The position numbers and the translations under genes were made by a program. A model generated the notes under the pieces. The model had not been told where the DNA came from. It searched no databases and saw nothing but the letters and a program-made list of their open reading frames with translations. Positions 44,567 through 56,735 of a DNA stretch of 64,000 nt are shown one piece after another (the stretch's first letter is position 1; each line of letters opens with the position of its first letter). The stretch comes from Aegilops tauschii subsp. strangulata (taxonomy: Eukaryota > Streptophyta > Magnoliopsida > Poales > Poaceae). Where the stretch lies: contig NC_053036.3 of NCBI RefSeq assembly GCF_002575655.3, positions 196,634,788 through 196,698,787 on the forward strand, in the 5' to 3' direction.

Positions 44567-46004
44567 CTATTCCTTTTCGGAGTCTGAAATGTTCTGGAAA
44601 GTGTCCCTTATGTATTCCTCCAGGGTTACAGTTTCAATAACATTGGTTTCAATATTTATAGGATTACCTGAGATATAATGTTTGATTCTTTGACCGTTCA
44701 CCACCTTCGGATTTGTGCCCTCGAAGTTGTTGATTTTTATGGCACCGGAACAATAGACCTCCTCGATAACGTAAGGACCTTCCCATTTAGAGAGAAGTTT
44801 TCCTGCAAAAAATCTTAAACGAGAGTTGTATAATAATACATAATCACCTACATTAAACTCACGCTTTTGTATTCTTTTGTCATGCCATCTTTTAACTGTT
44901 TCTTTAAACAATTTGGCATTCTCATAGGCTTGGGTTCTCCATTCATCAAGTGAGCTAATTTCAAATAACCTCTTCTCACCGGCAAGTTTGAAATCATAGT
45001 TGAGCTCTTTAATGGCCCAATATTCCTTATGTTCTAGTTCGAGAGGTAAGTGACTTGCTTTTCCATAAACCATTTTATACGGAGACATACCCATAGGACT
45101 TTTATATGCAGTTCTATAGGCCCATAATGCATCATCAAGTTTCTTTGACCAATTCTTTCTAGATCTATTAACAGTCTTTTGCAAAATTAATTTGAGTTCT
45201 CTATTACTCAATTCTACTTGACCACTAGACTATGGGTGATAAGGAGATGCAATTCTATGATTAAAAATCATACTTAGCAAGCATTTTACGGAAAGCACCA
45301 TGAATAAAATGTGAACCACCATCAGTCATTAAATATCTAGGGACTCCAAACCTCGGAAAAATAACTTCTTTAAGCATCTTAATAGAAGTGTTATGATCAG
45401 CACTACTAGTTGGAATAGCTTCTACCCACTTAGTAACGTAATCAACAGCAACTAAAATATGAGTATACCCATTAGAGGCAGGAAACGGTCCCATATAATC
45501 AAAGCCCCAAACATCAAATGGTCCAATAACAAGTGAATAATTCATAGGCATTTCCTGACGTCTACTAATATTACCAATTCTTTGACATTCATCACAAGAT
45601 AAGACAAACTTACGGGCATCCTTGAAGAGAGTAGGCCAATAAAAACCGGATTGCAATACCTTATGTGCAGTTCTATCTCTAGCGTGGTGTCCTCCATAAG
45701 GCTCGGAGTGACACATGCGTAGGATCTGTTCCTGTTCATGCTCAGGTACACAACGCCTAATAACACCATCTACTCCTTCTTTATAAAGATGTGGGTCATC
45801 CCAAAAGTAATGTCTCAAATCATAGAAAAACTTTTTCTTTTGCTGGTATGTGAAACTAGGTGGTATAAATTTAGCAACAATGTAATTAGCATAATCAGCA
45901 TGCCATGGAGCAGTACGAGAAGCATTTATGACATTTAATTGTTCATCAGGAAAGCTATCATCAATAGGTAGTAGGTCATCAAGAACATTTTCTAACCTAG
46001 ACAA
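44567..46004 (-). pseudogene. Athila-type integrase, frameshifted
   Basis: The piece 46004-45261 has the H2C2 zinc domain (YGGHHARDRTAHKV, then CDECQRIGN), the catalytic Asp in WGFDYMGPFP and the second Asp in YLMTDGGSHF. Frame and stop damage follows near 45260-45212, where the catalytic Glu region is expected. The piece 45211-44567 encodes the C-terminal part (WSKKLDDALWAYRTAYK, KWEGPYVIEEVY, INNFEGTNPKVVNGQ). CDECQR-GNIS is characteristic of the Athila lineage. Confidence 0.88.
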
Positions 46005-47317
46005 GTTGTCTGCAACGGGGTTCTCAGCTCCCTTTCCATCAATAATATGCTAATCAAATTCTTGTAGCAAGAGAACCCATCTAATAAGTCTAGGTTTAGC
46101 ATCTTTCCCATAAGATATTTAATAGCAGCATGATCCGTGTGAATAGTTACTTTAGAATCAACAATATAAGGTCTGAACTTATCACAAGCAAATACAACTG
46201 CTAAGAATTGTTTTTCAGTAGTAGCATAATTTCTCTGAGCATTGTCTAGAGTTTTACTAGCATATTGAATAACATTTAATTTCTTATCAACTCTTCGCCC
46301 TAGAACAGCACCTACAGCATAATCACTAGCATCACACGTAATTTCAAAGGGTATATTCCAATTAGGTGGCTGAACAATAGGTGCAGAAATCAATGCTTTC
46401 TTAAGTATTTCAAATGCTTCTACACAATCATCATCAAAGAAAAATGGTATATCTTTTTATCATAGATTAGTCAGAGGCCGAGAAAATTTTGAGAAGTCCT
46501 TAATGAACCTCCTATAAAAACTGGCATGACCAAGAAAACTTCTTATACCTTTGATGTCCTTGGGACATGGCATCTTTTCGATAGCATCAACTTTAGCTTT
46601 ATCAACTTCAATACCTCTTTCAGAAATTTTATGCCCCAAGACAATACCTTCATTAACCATAAAGTGGCACTTCTCCCAATTCAAGACAAGGTTAGTGTCT
46701 TCACATCTCTGCAAAACTCGATCAAGGTTGCTCAAGCAATCATCAAAAGGGGATCCATAGACGGAGAAATCATCCATGAAAACCTCACAAATCTTTTCAC
46801 AAAAATCAAAGAATATAGCCATCATGCATCTTTGAAAGGTAGCAGGTGCATTACATAAACCAAAAGGCATACGTCTATAAGCAAAAGTACCGAAAGGGCA
46901 AGTAAAAGTGGTCTTAGCTTGATCATTAGCTGTCACAGGTATTTGAGAGAAACCAGAGTAACCATCTAGAATGCAAAAATGTGTATGTTTGGATAATATT
47001 TCTAGCATTTGATCAATAAAAGGTAAGGGGTAATGATCCTTTTTAGTAGCCTTATTTAATTTACGGAAGTCAATTACCATCCTATAACCTGTAATAATTC
47101 TTTGCGGAATCAATTCATCTTTATCATTAGGAACGACAGTAATACCTCCCTTCTTAGGAACACAATGGACAGGACTTACCCACTGGCTATCAGCAACGGG
47201 ATAAATTATACCTGCCTCAAGGAGCTTTAATATTTCCTTTCTTACCACTTCTTTCATCTTAGGATTTAATCGTCGTTGATGATGGCGTCTTTCTCCAAAT
47301 TTATTTTGTGTTGACAT
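45992..47317 (-). pseudogene. Athila-type reverse transcriptase and RNase H
   Basis: The piece 47317-46460 has WVSPVHCVPKKGG, YRMVIDFRKLNKAT, the FCILDGYSGF box and the catalytic FMDD (VFMDDFSVYG). Two stops follow PLTNL near 46460. The RNase H piece, same frame, at 46393-45992 has FEITCDASDYAVGAVLG, TEKQFLAVVFA and TDHAAIKYL, then a frameshift near 46100 before the link to integrase. The reverse transcriptase core itself looks complete. Confidence 0.88.
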
Positions 47318-47460
47318 AGAGTGGGACTAACGCCCTTAAGATCATCAAGAGTATATCCAATAGCAGCACGGTGCTTTTTCAGAGTTTTCAATAATTTTTC
47401 GTCCTCCTTCTCTGAAAGGTTAGCACTAATAATAATAGGATATATCTTATTTTCATCAGG

Positions 47461-48245
47461 TTAAGGTTTAAGCTCAAACGCAGGATCACCCTTGGGTGGA
47501 GGAGGATCCCCTAGGATTTCAACAAGCAAGTTGTGTTTCAGAATAGGTCCCTGTTTAAAGAATACTTCATCTATTTCCCTTCTTTCATTCATAAACATAT
47601 CATTTTCATGGTCTAGAAAATATTGTTCTAAAGGATCACTAGGAGGCACGGCAATAGAAGCAAGACCAATAATTTCATCCTTACTAGGCAATTCCTCTTC
47701 ACGGTGTTGTCTACGAAATTTAGAAAAGTTAAACTCATGAGACCCAAACCAATAGTAACAACATCCTTTTTGCAGTCTATCTTAGCATTAACTGTGTTCA
47801 AGAAGGGTCTACCAAATATAATGGGACAAAAGCTATCTTGTGGGGAACCAAGAACAAGAAAATTAGCAGGATATTTAGTTTTTCCGCACAAGACTTCAAC
47901 ATCTCCAACAATCCCAATTGGTGAAATAGTATCTCTATTGGCAAGCTTAATATCATGCATAATTTCTTGATATAAAGAAATAGGTATTGCACTAGCACCG
48001 GCACCCATATCACACAAGCCATGATAACAATGATCTCCTATTTTAATAGAAATAACAGGCATGCCTACCACAGGTCTATGTTTATCTTTAGCACAAGGTT
48101 TAGCAATTCTAGCAGTTTCATCATAGAAATAAATAACATGCCCATCAATATAATCAGCCAAGAGATCCTTAACAATAGCAATATTGGGTTCAACCTTAAC
48201 TTGCTCAGGAGGTGTATAAGTTCTAATATTGCTTTTACAAACCAT
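47461..48245 (-). pseudogene. Athila-type protease region
   Basis: The protease loop is CDMGAGASAIP (catalytic Asp), with IFGRPFLNTVNAKIDC behind it. A frameshift near 47700 leads to the piece 47691-47461, rich in acidic residues and Pro (DPPPPKGDPAFELKP). A frame break separates it from the reverse transcriptase at 47317. The gag-protease linker (48454-48246) has several stops. Confidence 0.82.
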
Positions 48246-48454
48246 GATTGAAGCTTTAGCATGATCCTTTATTCTAACAGGGAAGGGTGGTTTCTCAACA
48301 TAAGCAGTAGGAACAATAGGATCATTATAAGTGATAGTATTTTCTTCAACTTTAATAGGTGCAACTACTTTTACTTCTATGGGAGGATGATATTTAAACC
48401 ACTTCTCCTTAGGGAGATCAACATGAGTAGCAAAGGATTCACAGATAGAAGCTA

Positions 48455-49221
48455 CTATCTCAGAGTCAAGTCCATATTTAGTCCTAATTTACGGGAAACA
48501 TCGGTATCCATAAAAGATTTAACACAATCAAACTTAGGTGTTATACCTGACTTCTTACCTTCGTCGAGATCCCAATCTTCAGAGTTGCGTTTAATTCTCT
48601 CCAATAAATTCCATTTGAATTCAATAGTCTTCATCATAAAGGAACCAGTACAAGAAGTATCGAGCATGGAGCGATTGTTGTCAGAAAGCCGAGCATAAAA
48701 TTTTGAATAATCATTTCTCTTGAGAGCTCATGATTGGGGCATGAATATAACATTGACTTAAGCCTCCCCCAAGCTTGAGCGATGCTTTCTCCTTCGGGAG
48801 GCCAAAAATTATATATATAATTACGATCACGATGAACAAGATGCATAGGATAAAACTTCTGATGAAATTCCAATTTCAATCGCTTATAGTCCCATGATCC
48901 CATATCATCACATAGCATGTACCATGTCAATGCATCTCCCTTCAAAGACAAAGGGAAGACCTTCTTCTTGATAACATCATCGGGCATACCTGCAAGCTTA
49001 AATAATCCACAAACTTCATCCACATAGATTAAGTGTAAATCGGGATGCAATGTTCCATCTCCTGCAAAAGGATTAGCTAGCAGTTTCTCTATCATACCCG
49101 AAGGAATTTCAAAGTAGACATTTTCATTTTCAGTAGGTTCAGTAGGTTGAGGAGCAACTCTTTGCTCTACTGGTCGGGGTGAAGATACCCCGAACAAGCC
49201 CCTCAGAGGATTACTTTCCAT
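48455..49221 (-). pseudogene. Athila-type gag, 1-bp frameshift
   Basis: It starts MESNPLRGLFGVSS at 49221. The core includes NPFAGDGTLHPDLHL, FPLSLKGDALTWY and QAWGRLKSMLYSCPNH. One T is missing in a T run near 48700, shifting to the next frame (48667-48455: SFMMKTIEFKWNLLERI). The QAWGRL codons contain an exact copy of the element's polypurine 13-mer (48776-48764). Confidence 0.85.
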
Positions 49222-49298
49222 AGTAACAAGTGACAGTAAATTTCAGCACACTATATAAATTTTCCCTTACCAAATTCCACCTACCAAAGGCGCTTCAC

Positions 49299-49316
49299 TC
49301 CCCGGCAACGGCGCCA
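49299..49316 (-). other. primer-binding site of the WHAM-like element
   Basis: The minus strand reads TGGCGCCGTTGCCGGGGA, 11 bases inside the LTR end. This is the perfect Athila-lineage site, complementary to a tRNA-Asp 3' end by established knowledge of Athila elements. Confidence 0.85.
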
Positions 49317-49327
49317 GAAAAGAATCT

Positions 49328-50845
49328 TGATGACCCACAAGTATAGGGGATCTATCGTAGTCCTTTCGATAAGTAAGAGTGTCGAACCAACGAGGAGCAG
49401 AAGGAAATGATAAGCAGTTTTCAGCAAGTATTCTCTGCAAGCACTGAAATTGTAGGTAACAGATAGTTTTGTGATAAGATAATTTGTAACGAGCAACAAG
49501 TAAAAAAAGTAAATAAAGTGCAGCAAGGGGGCCCAATCCTTTTTGTAGCTAAGGACAAGCCTGGACAAACTCTTATATAGAGAAAAGCGCTCCCAAGGAC
49601 ACATGGGAATTATCGTCAAGCTAGTTTTCATCACGTTCATATGATTCGCGTTCGGTACTTTGATAATTTGATATGTGGGTGGACCGGTGCTTGGGTGCTA
49701 TCCTTACTTGGACAATCATCCCACTTATGATTAACTCCTATTGCAAGCATGCGCAACTACAAAAGAAGTATTAAGGTAAACCTAACCATAGCATGAAACA
49801 TATGGATCCAAATCAGCCCCTTACGAAGCAACGCATAAACTAGGGTTTAAGCTTCTGTCACTCTAGCAACCCATCATCTACTTATTACTTCCCAATGCCT
49901 TCCTCTAGGCCCAAATAATGATGAAGTGTCATGTAGTCGACGTTCACATGACACCACTAGAGGAGAGACAACATACATCTCATCAAATTATCGAATGAAT
50001 ACCAAATTCACATGACTACTAATAGCAAGACATCTCCCATGTCCTCGGGAACAAACGTAACTACTCACAAAGCATATTCATGTTCATAATCAGAGGAGTA
50101 TTAATATGCATATAGGATCTGAACATATGATCTTCCACCAAATAAACCAACTAGCATCAACTACAAGGAGTAATCAACACTACTAGCAACCTACAAGTAC
50201 CAATCTCAGACTTAGAGACAAGAATTGGATACAAGAGATGAACTAGGGTTTGAGAGGAGATGGTGCTGGTGAAGATGTTGATGGAGATTGGCCCCCTCCC
50301 GATGAGAGGAGCGTTGGTGATGACGATGGCGATGATCTCCCCCTCCCGGAGGGAAGTGTCCCCGGCAGAACAGCTCCGCCAGAGCCCTAGATTGGTTCCG
50401 CCAAGGTTCCGCCTCATGGCGGCAGAGTCTCGTCTCGAAATCTTGCTTATGATTTTTCTTCGGACGAAAGACTTCATATAGCAGAAGATGGGCACCGGAG
50501 GGCCACCAGGGGGCCCACGAGGCAGGGGCGCGCCCAGGGGGTAGGGCGCGCCCCCCACCCTCGTGCCCAGGGTGCGGATCCCCTCTGGTATTTTCTTCGC
50601 TACTATTTTTTATTATTTCCAAAAATAACTTCCGTGGAGTTTCAGGACTTTTGGAGTTGTGCAGAATAGGTCTCTAATATTTGCTCCTTTTCAAGCCCAG
50701 AATTCCAGCTGCCGGCATTCTCCCTCTTCATGTAAACCTTGTAAAATAAGAGAGAATAGGCATAAGTATTGTGATATAATGTGTAATAACAGCCCATAAT
50801 GCGATAAATATCAATATAAAAGCATGATGCAAAATGGACGTATCA
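49328..50845 (-). repeat. 5' LTR of the WHAM-like element (1518 bp)
   Basis: Plus-strand ends TGATGACCCAC (49328) and GGACGTATCA (50845). It has the full GC-rich motif GCGCGCCC-AGGGGGTAGGG-CGCGCC near 50527-50552. A TATA-like box on the minus strand is CTATATGAAG near 50475. Confidence 0.92.
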
Positions 50846-51290
50846 CCCATCAAGAATCAAGCCTACTAACACCACCTTTAAAGGAGTGATACCTGGCATA
50901 GAAGCCCGCTGTACGGGCTCAATAACATTGGAAGTAGTCTTCGGTTCGCCGGATAACTTCCGAAGCGAAGACTTGACCTTTGACATCGTCCCCTTCCGCA
51001 GTGGTTATCATGCACTGCTCGGACGAACCACCTTCACTCGCTTCAATGCGGGACCGCATTGAAGTTACTTAAAGCTCAAAATGCCTGGACCCCGCGGCGT
51101 TATCACAGCTAATGGAAACATGGAGCGCTCCCTCCGTACCGAGGAGCACACCGCGGCCCTTCCAGCCGAGGTACAGAGCGGCCCTCTCAAGCCGCACACT
51201 TCATCGGCCATCAAGCCCCCGGACACTGTTAAACGAGTCCAGTCTACCCTACAGAACTACAGCTCGGTCCATCCAGAGCTGGACTAGCAA

Positions 51291-51959
51291 TTCCGCCTCC
51301 GTCAATCCCCCCATCCAATCGTGGCATATGTACCGCGTGTGCATAACTGCACTCAAAATACCTTGGGCAACGATAGAGGCACACTAAGGATGAGGTCCAT
51401 AATACGGGTCGACCCTATTCGGACCTTAACCTTCTTCTTCTTTTACCCCTTCTTTTTTTCTCTTTTCATGTTCTTTAAAACCTAAATCACTTTTCTGTGG
51501 TACAAGGGCCCTTTCCCAGGCTCCTTCTATATACACGATCGTCGATCCTCTCAAAGGATCCTACACCAAGGCGAAAAGCGCCGCAGACGTGCGGCAGGGT
51601 GTCCAAAGGATCTTCAAGATCACCTTTTCTTTTTTAGGACCTGTATACAGCTTTCCCTTGTTTACAAATTCTTGGCATGTAAAATAGCCTTGACGCTTGT
51701 GGCATTCTCTGTAAGAGCACATTTTGACGTATCAATCAGACTATAATGGAAACAGTTTTGCCCAACCATATTCGGTATTGGTTTATACTCTGTATTCCCT
51801 CTTCACGTCAGATTGGCATATACACCTCGGCATGATTTAAATGCCAGGGGCTCTGTTCAGCCACATATACTTTTCAAAAAAATGTCCAAACACTTTTATT
51901 GTATACTTCAGAGTCCCGAATACTGCATTATATGCATCGGCTCCGAATCATGTCTTTGG
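51291..51959. other. non-coding middle of the Fatima-like element
   Basis: The piece between the end of protease and the end of the antisense gene is where reverse transcriptase should start. It includes a T/C-rich run (51430-51480). No pol motif is found in any frame. Confidence 0.6.
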
Positions 51960-54900
51960 TCAATAGTTGGGTTGCCCGGCTCCTGTGGTTACCACCTTAC
52001 GTTCCGCCTGTTCAGCTAAGGTAGTAAAGGGAGAACTATTGCGATTGTGTTTCTGGTTCGTCCGGTCAAACACCTCAGTGGAGAAAGCCGAAAACTGACT
52101 GTCATGATACAGCGAGAGCTGGTCAGCGATTCGACGACTTACTAAATCTCTTGCAATTTTTTCCGTATTGTATGAAGGACTGGCCTCCACCCAGTCACGC
52201 GCCTAAGGCATCCAAGTTCGGATAGCCGCATGCGCACCAGGGGCTAGCTCAGAGTCCCATTATCAAACTCCTATGGCTAAGTGAGTGTGATAAAGCCGCA
52301 TAGTCTGATTGCCTCGTTCGCTACATAGACACCTCCTTTATGGACCAAGACGTTGGGTCAAGTGTGGTCATGTGCTATTTAGAACACCCCCGTAGTATCT
52401 ACGTGGGGGCTGAAGCCGACGACTGGTAAACTTTCAGAAATAAAACCGGCCGCACAGGAGGAAAATAATTGCATATAAAGGCACAAATATATTAGAAAGC
52501 CTTAGTTCATAAAACAACCTCTGGGCAATTCGGATACATTCACTCAAACATGACATCCTTTGAGCACTGGCCCTCTATTAAACGGGCACCCTCTAGGACG
52601 TCTTCAAAATACCGCACCGGCTTGCGGTGGTCCTTGCCTTCGGGTGGGCCCTCGACCGCCATGACAGCAGCCTTCATCTTCGCCCAGTGCATCTTGACAC
52701 GGGCAACGGCCATTCGCGCACCCTCTATGCACGTCGAACGCTTCACAGGTTCAACTCGGGGCAGGGCGTCACCGAGCTGCTTGACTAGGCCGAAATAGCT
52801 GCTAGGAATGGGTCCGGCTGGCCACAGCCAGACTATGATATCCTTCATGGCCAAACCGGACATCCTATGCAGCTCCGCCAGCTGCATTATCTGGTTGTTC
52901 AGCAACGCTGGCCGTTCTGGCGCCAAGTACTGTGACCAGAAGAGCTTCTCCGTGGTGTTCCCCTCCTGGGCCCGGAAGAATTGTGCGGCGTCGGCCGCAC
53001 TCCTCGGAAGACCCACAAAGGCATCTGGAGAACTCCATAGTTGAGTGAGCAAGGCATATTTCTGACTGCCAAATTTACTCTGCAAAAGAAAGGGCTTACC
53101 AGCCGCTATCTGTTCGGCCTGCTTGATCTCCTCGCGAGCCGCCCGGGACTTGGTCCGCGCCTCCTTGGCCCCCTGGAGAGCCTTGGCGAGATCGACTGCT
53201 TGGGCCTTATTCTTCTCTTCCAAGGCCTCGCACTTGCCGGCGGCATCCTTGAGCTCTTGCTCCACTTCGGTCACCCGCTCCTCTTATCGACGGCGGGCAA
53301 CCTGCTCGGCCTTTAAATCTGCGGCCGCTTGGCTCACCCGTGCCTGCTCCTTGGCTTGGGCAAGGGCGCTCTTCAGGGTCTTGACCTCGACTGCACTACC
53401 TACAATAAATGATCAGGGCAACACAGGAGATTAGACTCCGCATTGGCATATTACTTCAGGTGTGTAAAAAATTCTTCAAAACATACCTTGCGCCTCATCA
53501 AATCGCTTGTTGATGCGGACGAGATCCTCATCGGCAAGCTCCAGCTTCCACTTGACTTCGGATACTTCGGCGGCCTGGGGAGTCGCCGCTAACAGCGAAG
53601 CTTGTTTATCAAAATAGACAAGTACGTTATCTCCTGCGAATATCACTTGATCCTCTATTCGGCCTTTTTTTCAAAAGCAGAACAGAGTCTCAGGGGCTAC
53701 TATCTATACACAGACAAATTTTTTGCATATGCAAAGCGGCTAAGAATATTACATCGCATACCTCAAAGCTTGTTAATAGGCTGGTGAAGGCTTCGTTCAG
53801 CCCGCTTTTGGCAGACTGAACCTTCTCAACCACCGTACCCATCAGGGTACGGTGCTCCTCCATGACGGACGCACGTTGCAGTGCGTCCATCAGAGGGTTC
53901 GGCGCCTCCGGAGTAGTGGAGGTCGCCGTTGGGGTAAGCGCTCCCCCCTCCTTTGAAGGGGGTTGCTCGGTTGATTCCGGAGCCACATGGGTCTCCGGAA
54001 TGGTGTTCATCTAGGGGTCGGACTGGTCAGGGCCCCCGTCGTTAGTCTCCATGGGGGTTGTGCCCCCCATGTTCTCGGCGGCCGAGGTATTACCCTCTGG
54101 CGCCGTCTGGGCAGCCTCCCGCACCTCTCCGTGGCCCGGAGAGGCCCTTTGGGACAACACTTCAGTGTCGTCCGTGGCGGTTGGCGGAGAGGCTCGCGGA
54201 GGCGTCTCGCTCTCCACCATCCCCGGCTCCAGCGAGTTCCCCGAAGATGATGATAGTTGGGGGAGATTGCGGGGCGGACTAAAGCACACAATACAATGTG
54301 TTAAAGCTACAATGATAAAGACCGGATATATGTACAGTATCCTTGGATACTTACGATGCGGCCAGGGGCTTCGACCTGGGGCGCCACTCTGGGATGGCTT
54401 CGGCATCCGAATCCGAGCCGTCCGAGAGGGATATCTTCCCCCTTTTGGATGCTTCCGCCTCTGGGTCTACGGAGGCCGCCCTTTTCTTCTTCCTCCCCTT
54501 AAGGGGAGAATCACATTCGGCCTCCTCCTCCTCTTCGTCTTCATCTCCCTCGTGGGCGGAGGGAGCCTCGGTCTCTTCGGACATAGTGTCCAAAGTACCT
54601 TTACGGCGGAGGCCACCTTTGGCCTCCTTGCTCTTCTTCTTGGACTTCTTCTCCGGCGCCTGATATGGCGCCGGGACCAGCATCCTCGTTAACAGAGGAG
54701 TGGTTGGGTCTTCGGGCAGCGGAGCCGAACACTTGATCCGCTCCGCCTTCTTCGTCCAGGCCTGAAATAAAGGATGGAAGGCTCAGCATACTCTTTGATT
54801 GGTAAACTGAAGTTGTGTTCTGAAATTAATACTTACCGGGGTGGCTGGATGAGTGCAGTCGAGGCTGATGTCATCGGTCTTCTCCGGCCACGACTTTTTG

Positions 54901-55704
54901 GCCATGAAGAGCAGCTTCCAGATCTCTTCATGTGTCGTGCCAAAGAATCACTGCAGGGTCCGCGGCCCTTCCAGATTGAACTCCCACATATGGAGAGGCC
55001 GGCGCTGGCACGGAAGGGTCTGGCAGAATAGCATCACCTGGATCACATCAGTGAGGCTGGTGTTTTTTCTATCATGTTTTTGATACGCTTCTCCAGCATC
55101 AACACCTCATCGGTCGACCCCCAGTCCACACCCTTGTTGGTCCACGACGCGAGCCGCATTGGGGTCCAGATCTAAACTCAGGAGTGGCAGCCCATGTGGC
55201 GCCGCGAGGTTCGGTGATGTAAAACCACTCCTACTGCCATATCTTGACAGTCTCCACGAAGGCCCCTTTGGGCAAGGTGACGTTGGGGAGCTTGCTCACC
55301 ATGGCACCACCGCAGTCCGCGTGCTGCCCGTCGACCACCTTCGGCTTCACGTTGAAGACCTTGAGCCATAGGCCAAAGTGTGGGGGGGTGCGGAGGAGCG
55401 CCTCGCACACGACGATGAACGTCGAGATGTGTAGGAAGGGATTCGGGGATAGATCATGGAAATATAGCCCGTACTAGAACATGAGGCCGCGGACAAAGGG
55501 GTGGAGGGGAAACCCTAGTCCGCGGAGGAAGTGGGGGATAAATACCACCCTTTTACTGTGCTCCGGGGTGGGGATGACCTGCTTCTCGGCAGGGATCCTA
55601 TGCGCAACGTCCGCGCTCAGGTACCCCGCCTCCCGGAGCTCCTTGATGTCCTTCTCCGTCACGGAGGAGGCCACCCACTTGCCTTGAGAGCCGGATCTGA
55701 ACAT
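51960..55704 (-). pseudogene. antisense extra gene (putative gypsy-type transposon protein family), several segments
   Basis: Read against the element, successive minus-strand pieces follow one protein. 55704-55178: MFRSGSQGKW, GYLSADVAHRIPAE, FPLHPFVRGLMF, HISTFIVVCEALL, with two in-frame stops. About 55030-54850: DISLDCTHPATP. 54750-54351: acidic/Lys-rich, EKKSKKKSKEAK. 54260-53690: PMETNDGGPD and LMDALQRASVMEEHRTLMG. 53590-53480 and 53400-52540: a long coiled coil, then LTQLWSSPDAFVGLPRSAADAAQFF and KPVRYFEDVLEGARL. 52190-51960: EKIARDLVSRRIADQLSLYHD. Several gaps look like introns, as in a spliced gene. Antisense extra frames of this type are known from Tat-lineage elements (maize Grande). 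The function is unknown. Confidence 0.75.
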
Positions 55705-56261
55705 GGCTAGAAAGGTTGGTGGCGGTAGGGAAGATCGAAGCTTGGGCGCTAGAGCTCGAGGATGGGAAGGTTGAGGAAGGAAGAAGGCATGGGATGAAAA
55801 GAAGGGTCTTTATCCATTTTATATAGGCAGTGAATATCAAGCGCCCCCCTTCAAGCCTTAAAACTCGCCTGTTCTCAAGGGGTCGTGCGAATGGCACGGT
55901 TGGATTACCCAAACCCGTATTGATGAGAATCCCGTCATAAGGGGACACGATCTCTGCTTTGACAAGACGTGTCAATGGAGGCTGCACCTCTAAACGCAAA
56001 GCGGGAGGCCAAAAAAATGGTTCAAAATAATAAAGAGGCCAGACGTAACATTTCGCCAAAAATGTTATCAGTAGACAGGCCTTATTTTGGTTAAGTATTG
56101 TGCCTTTGTGGTTGAAGGTTGTGACTTTTATACAGAGCCGGATACAGTTCTCTTATTCAGAAGACTGCTTTGAAGTATTTGGAGGAGGAACCCGCCTTGC
56201 AATGCCGAAGACAATCTACGTGCCGAACACATCGTCATCGAAAGACTGGTTCAGGGGCTAC
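55705..56261. other. upstream region of the antisense gene and polypurine end
   Basis: On the minus strand this is the promoter side of the antisense gene; TATATAAAAT near 55819-55828 (minus strand) could be its TATA box, about 115 bp before the ATG. On the plus strand the polypurine-like AGGGGCTAC (56253-56261) borders the 3' LTR. Confidence 0.5.
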
Positions 56262-56735
56262 TGAGGGAGTCCTGGAATATGGGGTCCTCGGGTGTCCGGG
56301 CTATGTGATATGGGCCGGGCTGATGGGCCATGAAGATACAAGGAAGAAGGCATTCCCCCATGTCCGGATGGGACTCTCCTTTGCGTGGATGGCAAGGTTG
56401 GCGTCCGGATGTGTAGTTTCCTTTCTCTGTAAACCAACTCTGTACAACCCTAGGCCCCTCCGGTGTCTATATAAACCGGAGGGTTTAGTCCGTAGAGGCT
56501 ATCAGAATTTGCATAGGCTAGACAGCTAGGGTTTAGCCATTACGATCTCGAGGTAGATCGACTCTTGTAACTCCTACACTCATCAAAGTCAATCAAGTAG
56601 GAAGTAGGGTATTACCTCCATTAAGAGGACCCGAACCTAGGTAAACATCGTGTCCCCTTGTCTCCTGTTACCTTCGATCCTCAGACGCACAGTTCGGGAC
56701 CCCCTACCCGAGATCGGCCGGTTTTGACACCGACA
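56262..56735 (+). repeat. 3' LTR of the Fatima-like element (474 bp)
   Basis: TGAGGGAGTCC to ACACCGACA, colinear with 35849-36323 with few differences, so the insertion is fairly recent. It is followed by duplication CTTAG. Confidence 0.92.

Larger units (their letters stand above)
40801..50845 (-). mobile_element. WHAM-like Athila-lineage gypsy, complete structure (10,045 bp)
   Basis: On the minus strand: 5' LTR 50845-49328, primer site, gag, protease, reverse transcriptase and RNase H, integrase, a small extra frame, polypurine tract and 3' LTR 42303-40801. The duplication is CCCAT on the right (50846-50850) and CCCAA on the left (40796-40800), one base changed. All pol parts are present but frameshifted. 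The LTRs differ by an 18-bp deletion and scattered changes. Confidence 0.92.
40638..51287 (+). pseudogene. aspartic protease of the Fatima-like element, split by the WHAM-like insertion
   Basis: The N-terminal part (to 40800) has the active-site loop VLMDGGSSLN and ends KMGIDP. The C-terminal part resumes at about 50851 (RIKPTNTTFKGVIPG, then the flap-side EVVFGSPDNFR and HALLGRTTFTRF) and meets a TGA near 51062, after which the same frame stays open to the TAG ending at 51287. The break is exactly the insertion site of the WHAM-like element. The protein would normally lead into reverse transcriptase, but none follows. Confidence 0.85.
35849..56735 (+). mobile_element. Fatima-like gypsy without polymerase, with antisense gene
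   Basis: LTRs 35849-36323 and 56262-56735 (TGAGGG to CCGACA), duplication CTTAG at 35844-35848 and 56736-56740. Content on the plus strand is gag and protease only; then a 4-kb part carries an antisense gene. Reverse transcriptase, RNase H and integrase are absent, so it depends on a partner. Two other elements are inserted in it (38242-39805 and 40801-50845). The family name is my best recollection; the Tat-like lineage is inferred from the antisense gene and the gag. Confidence 0.88.
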
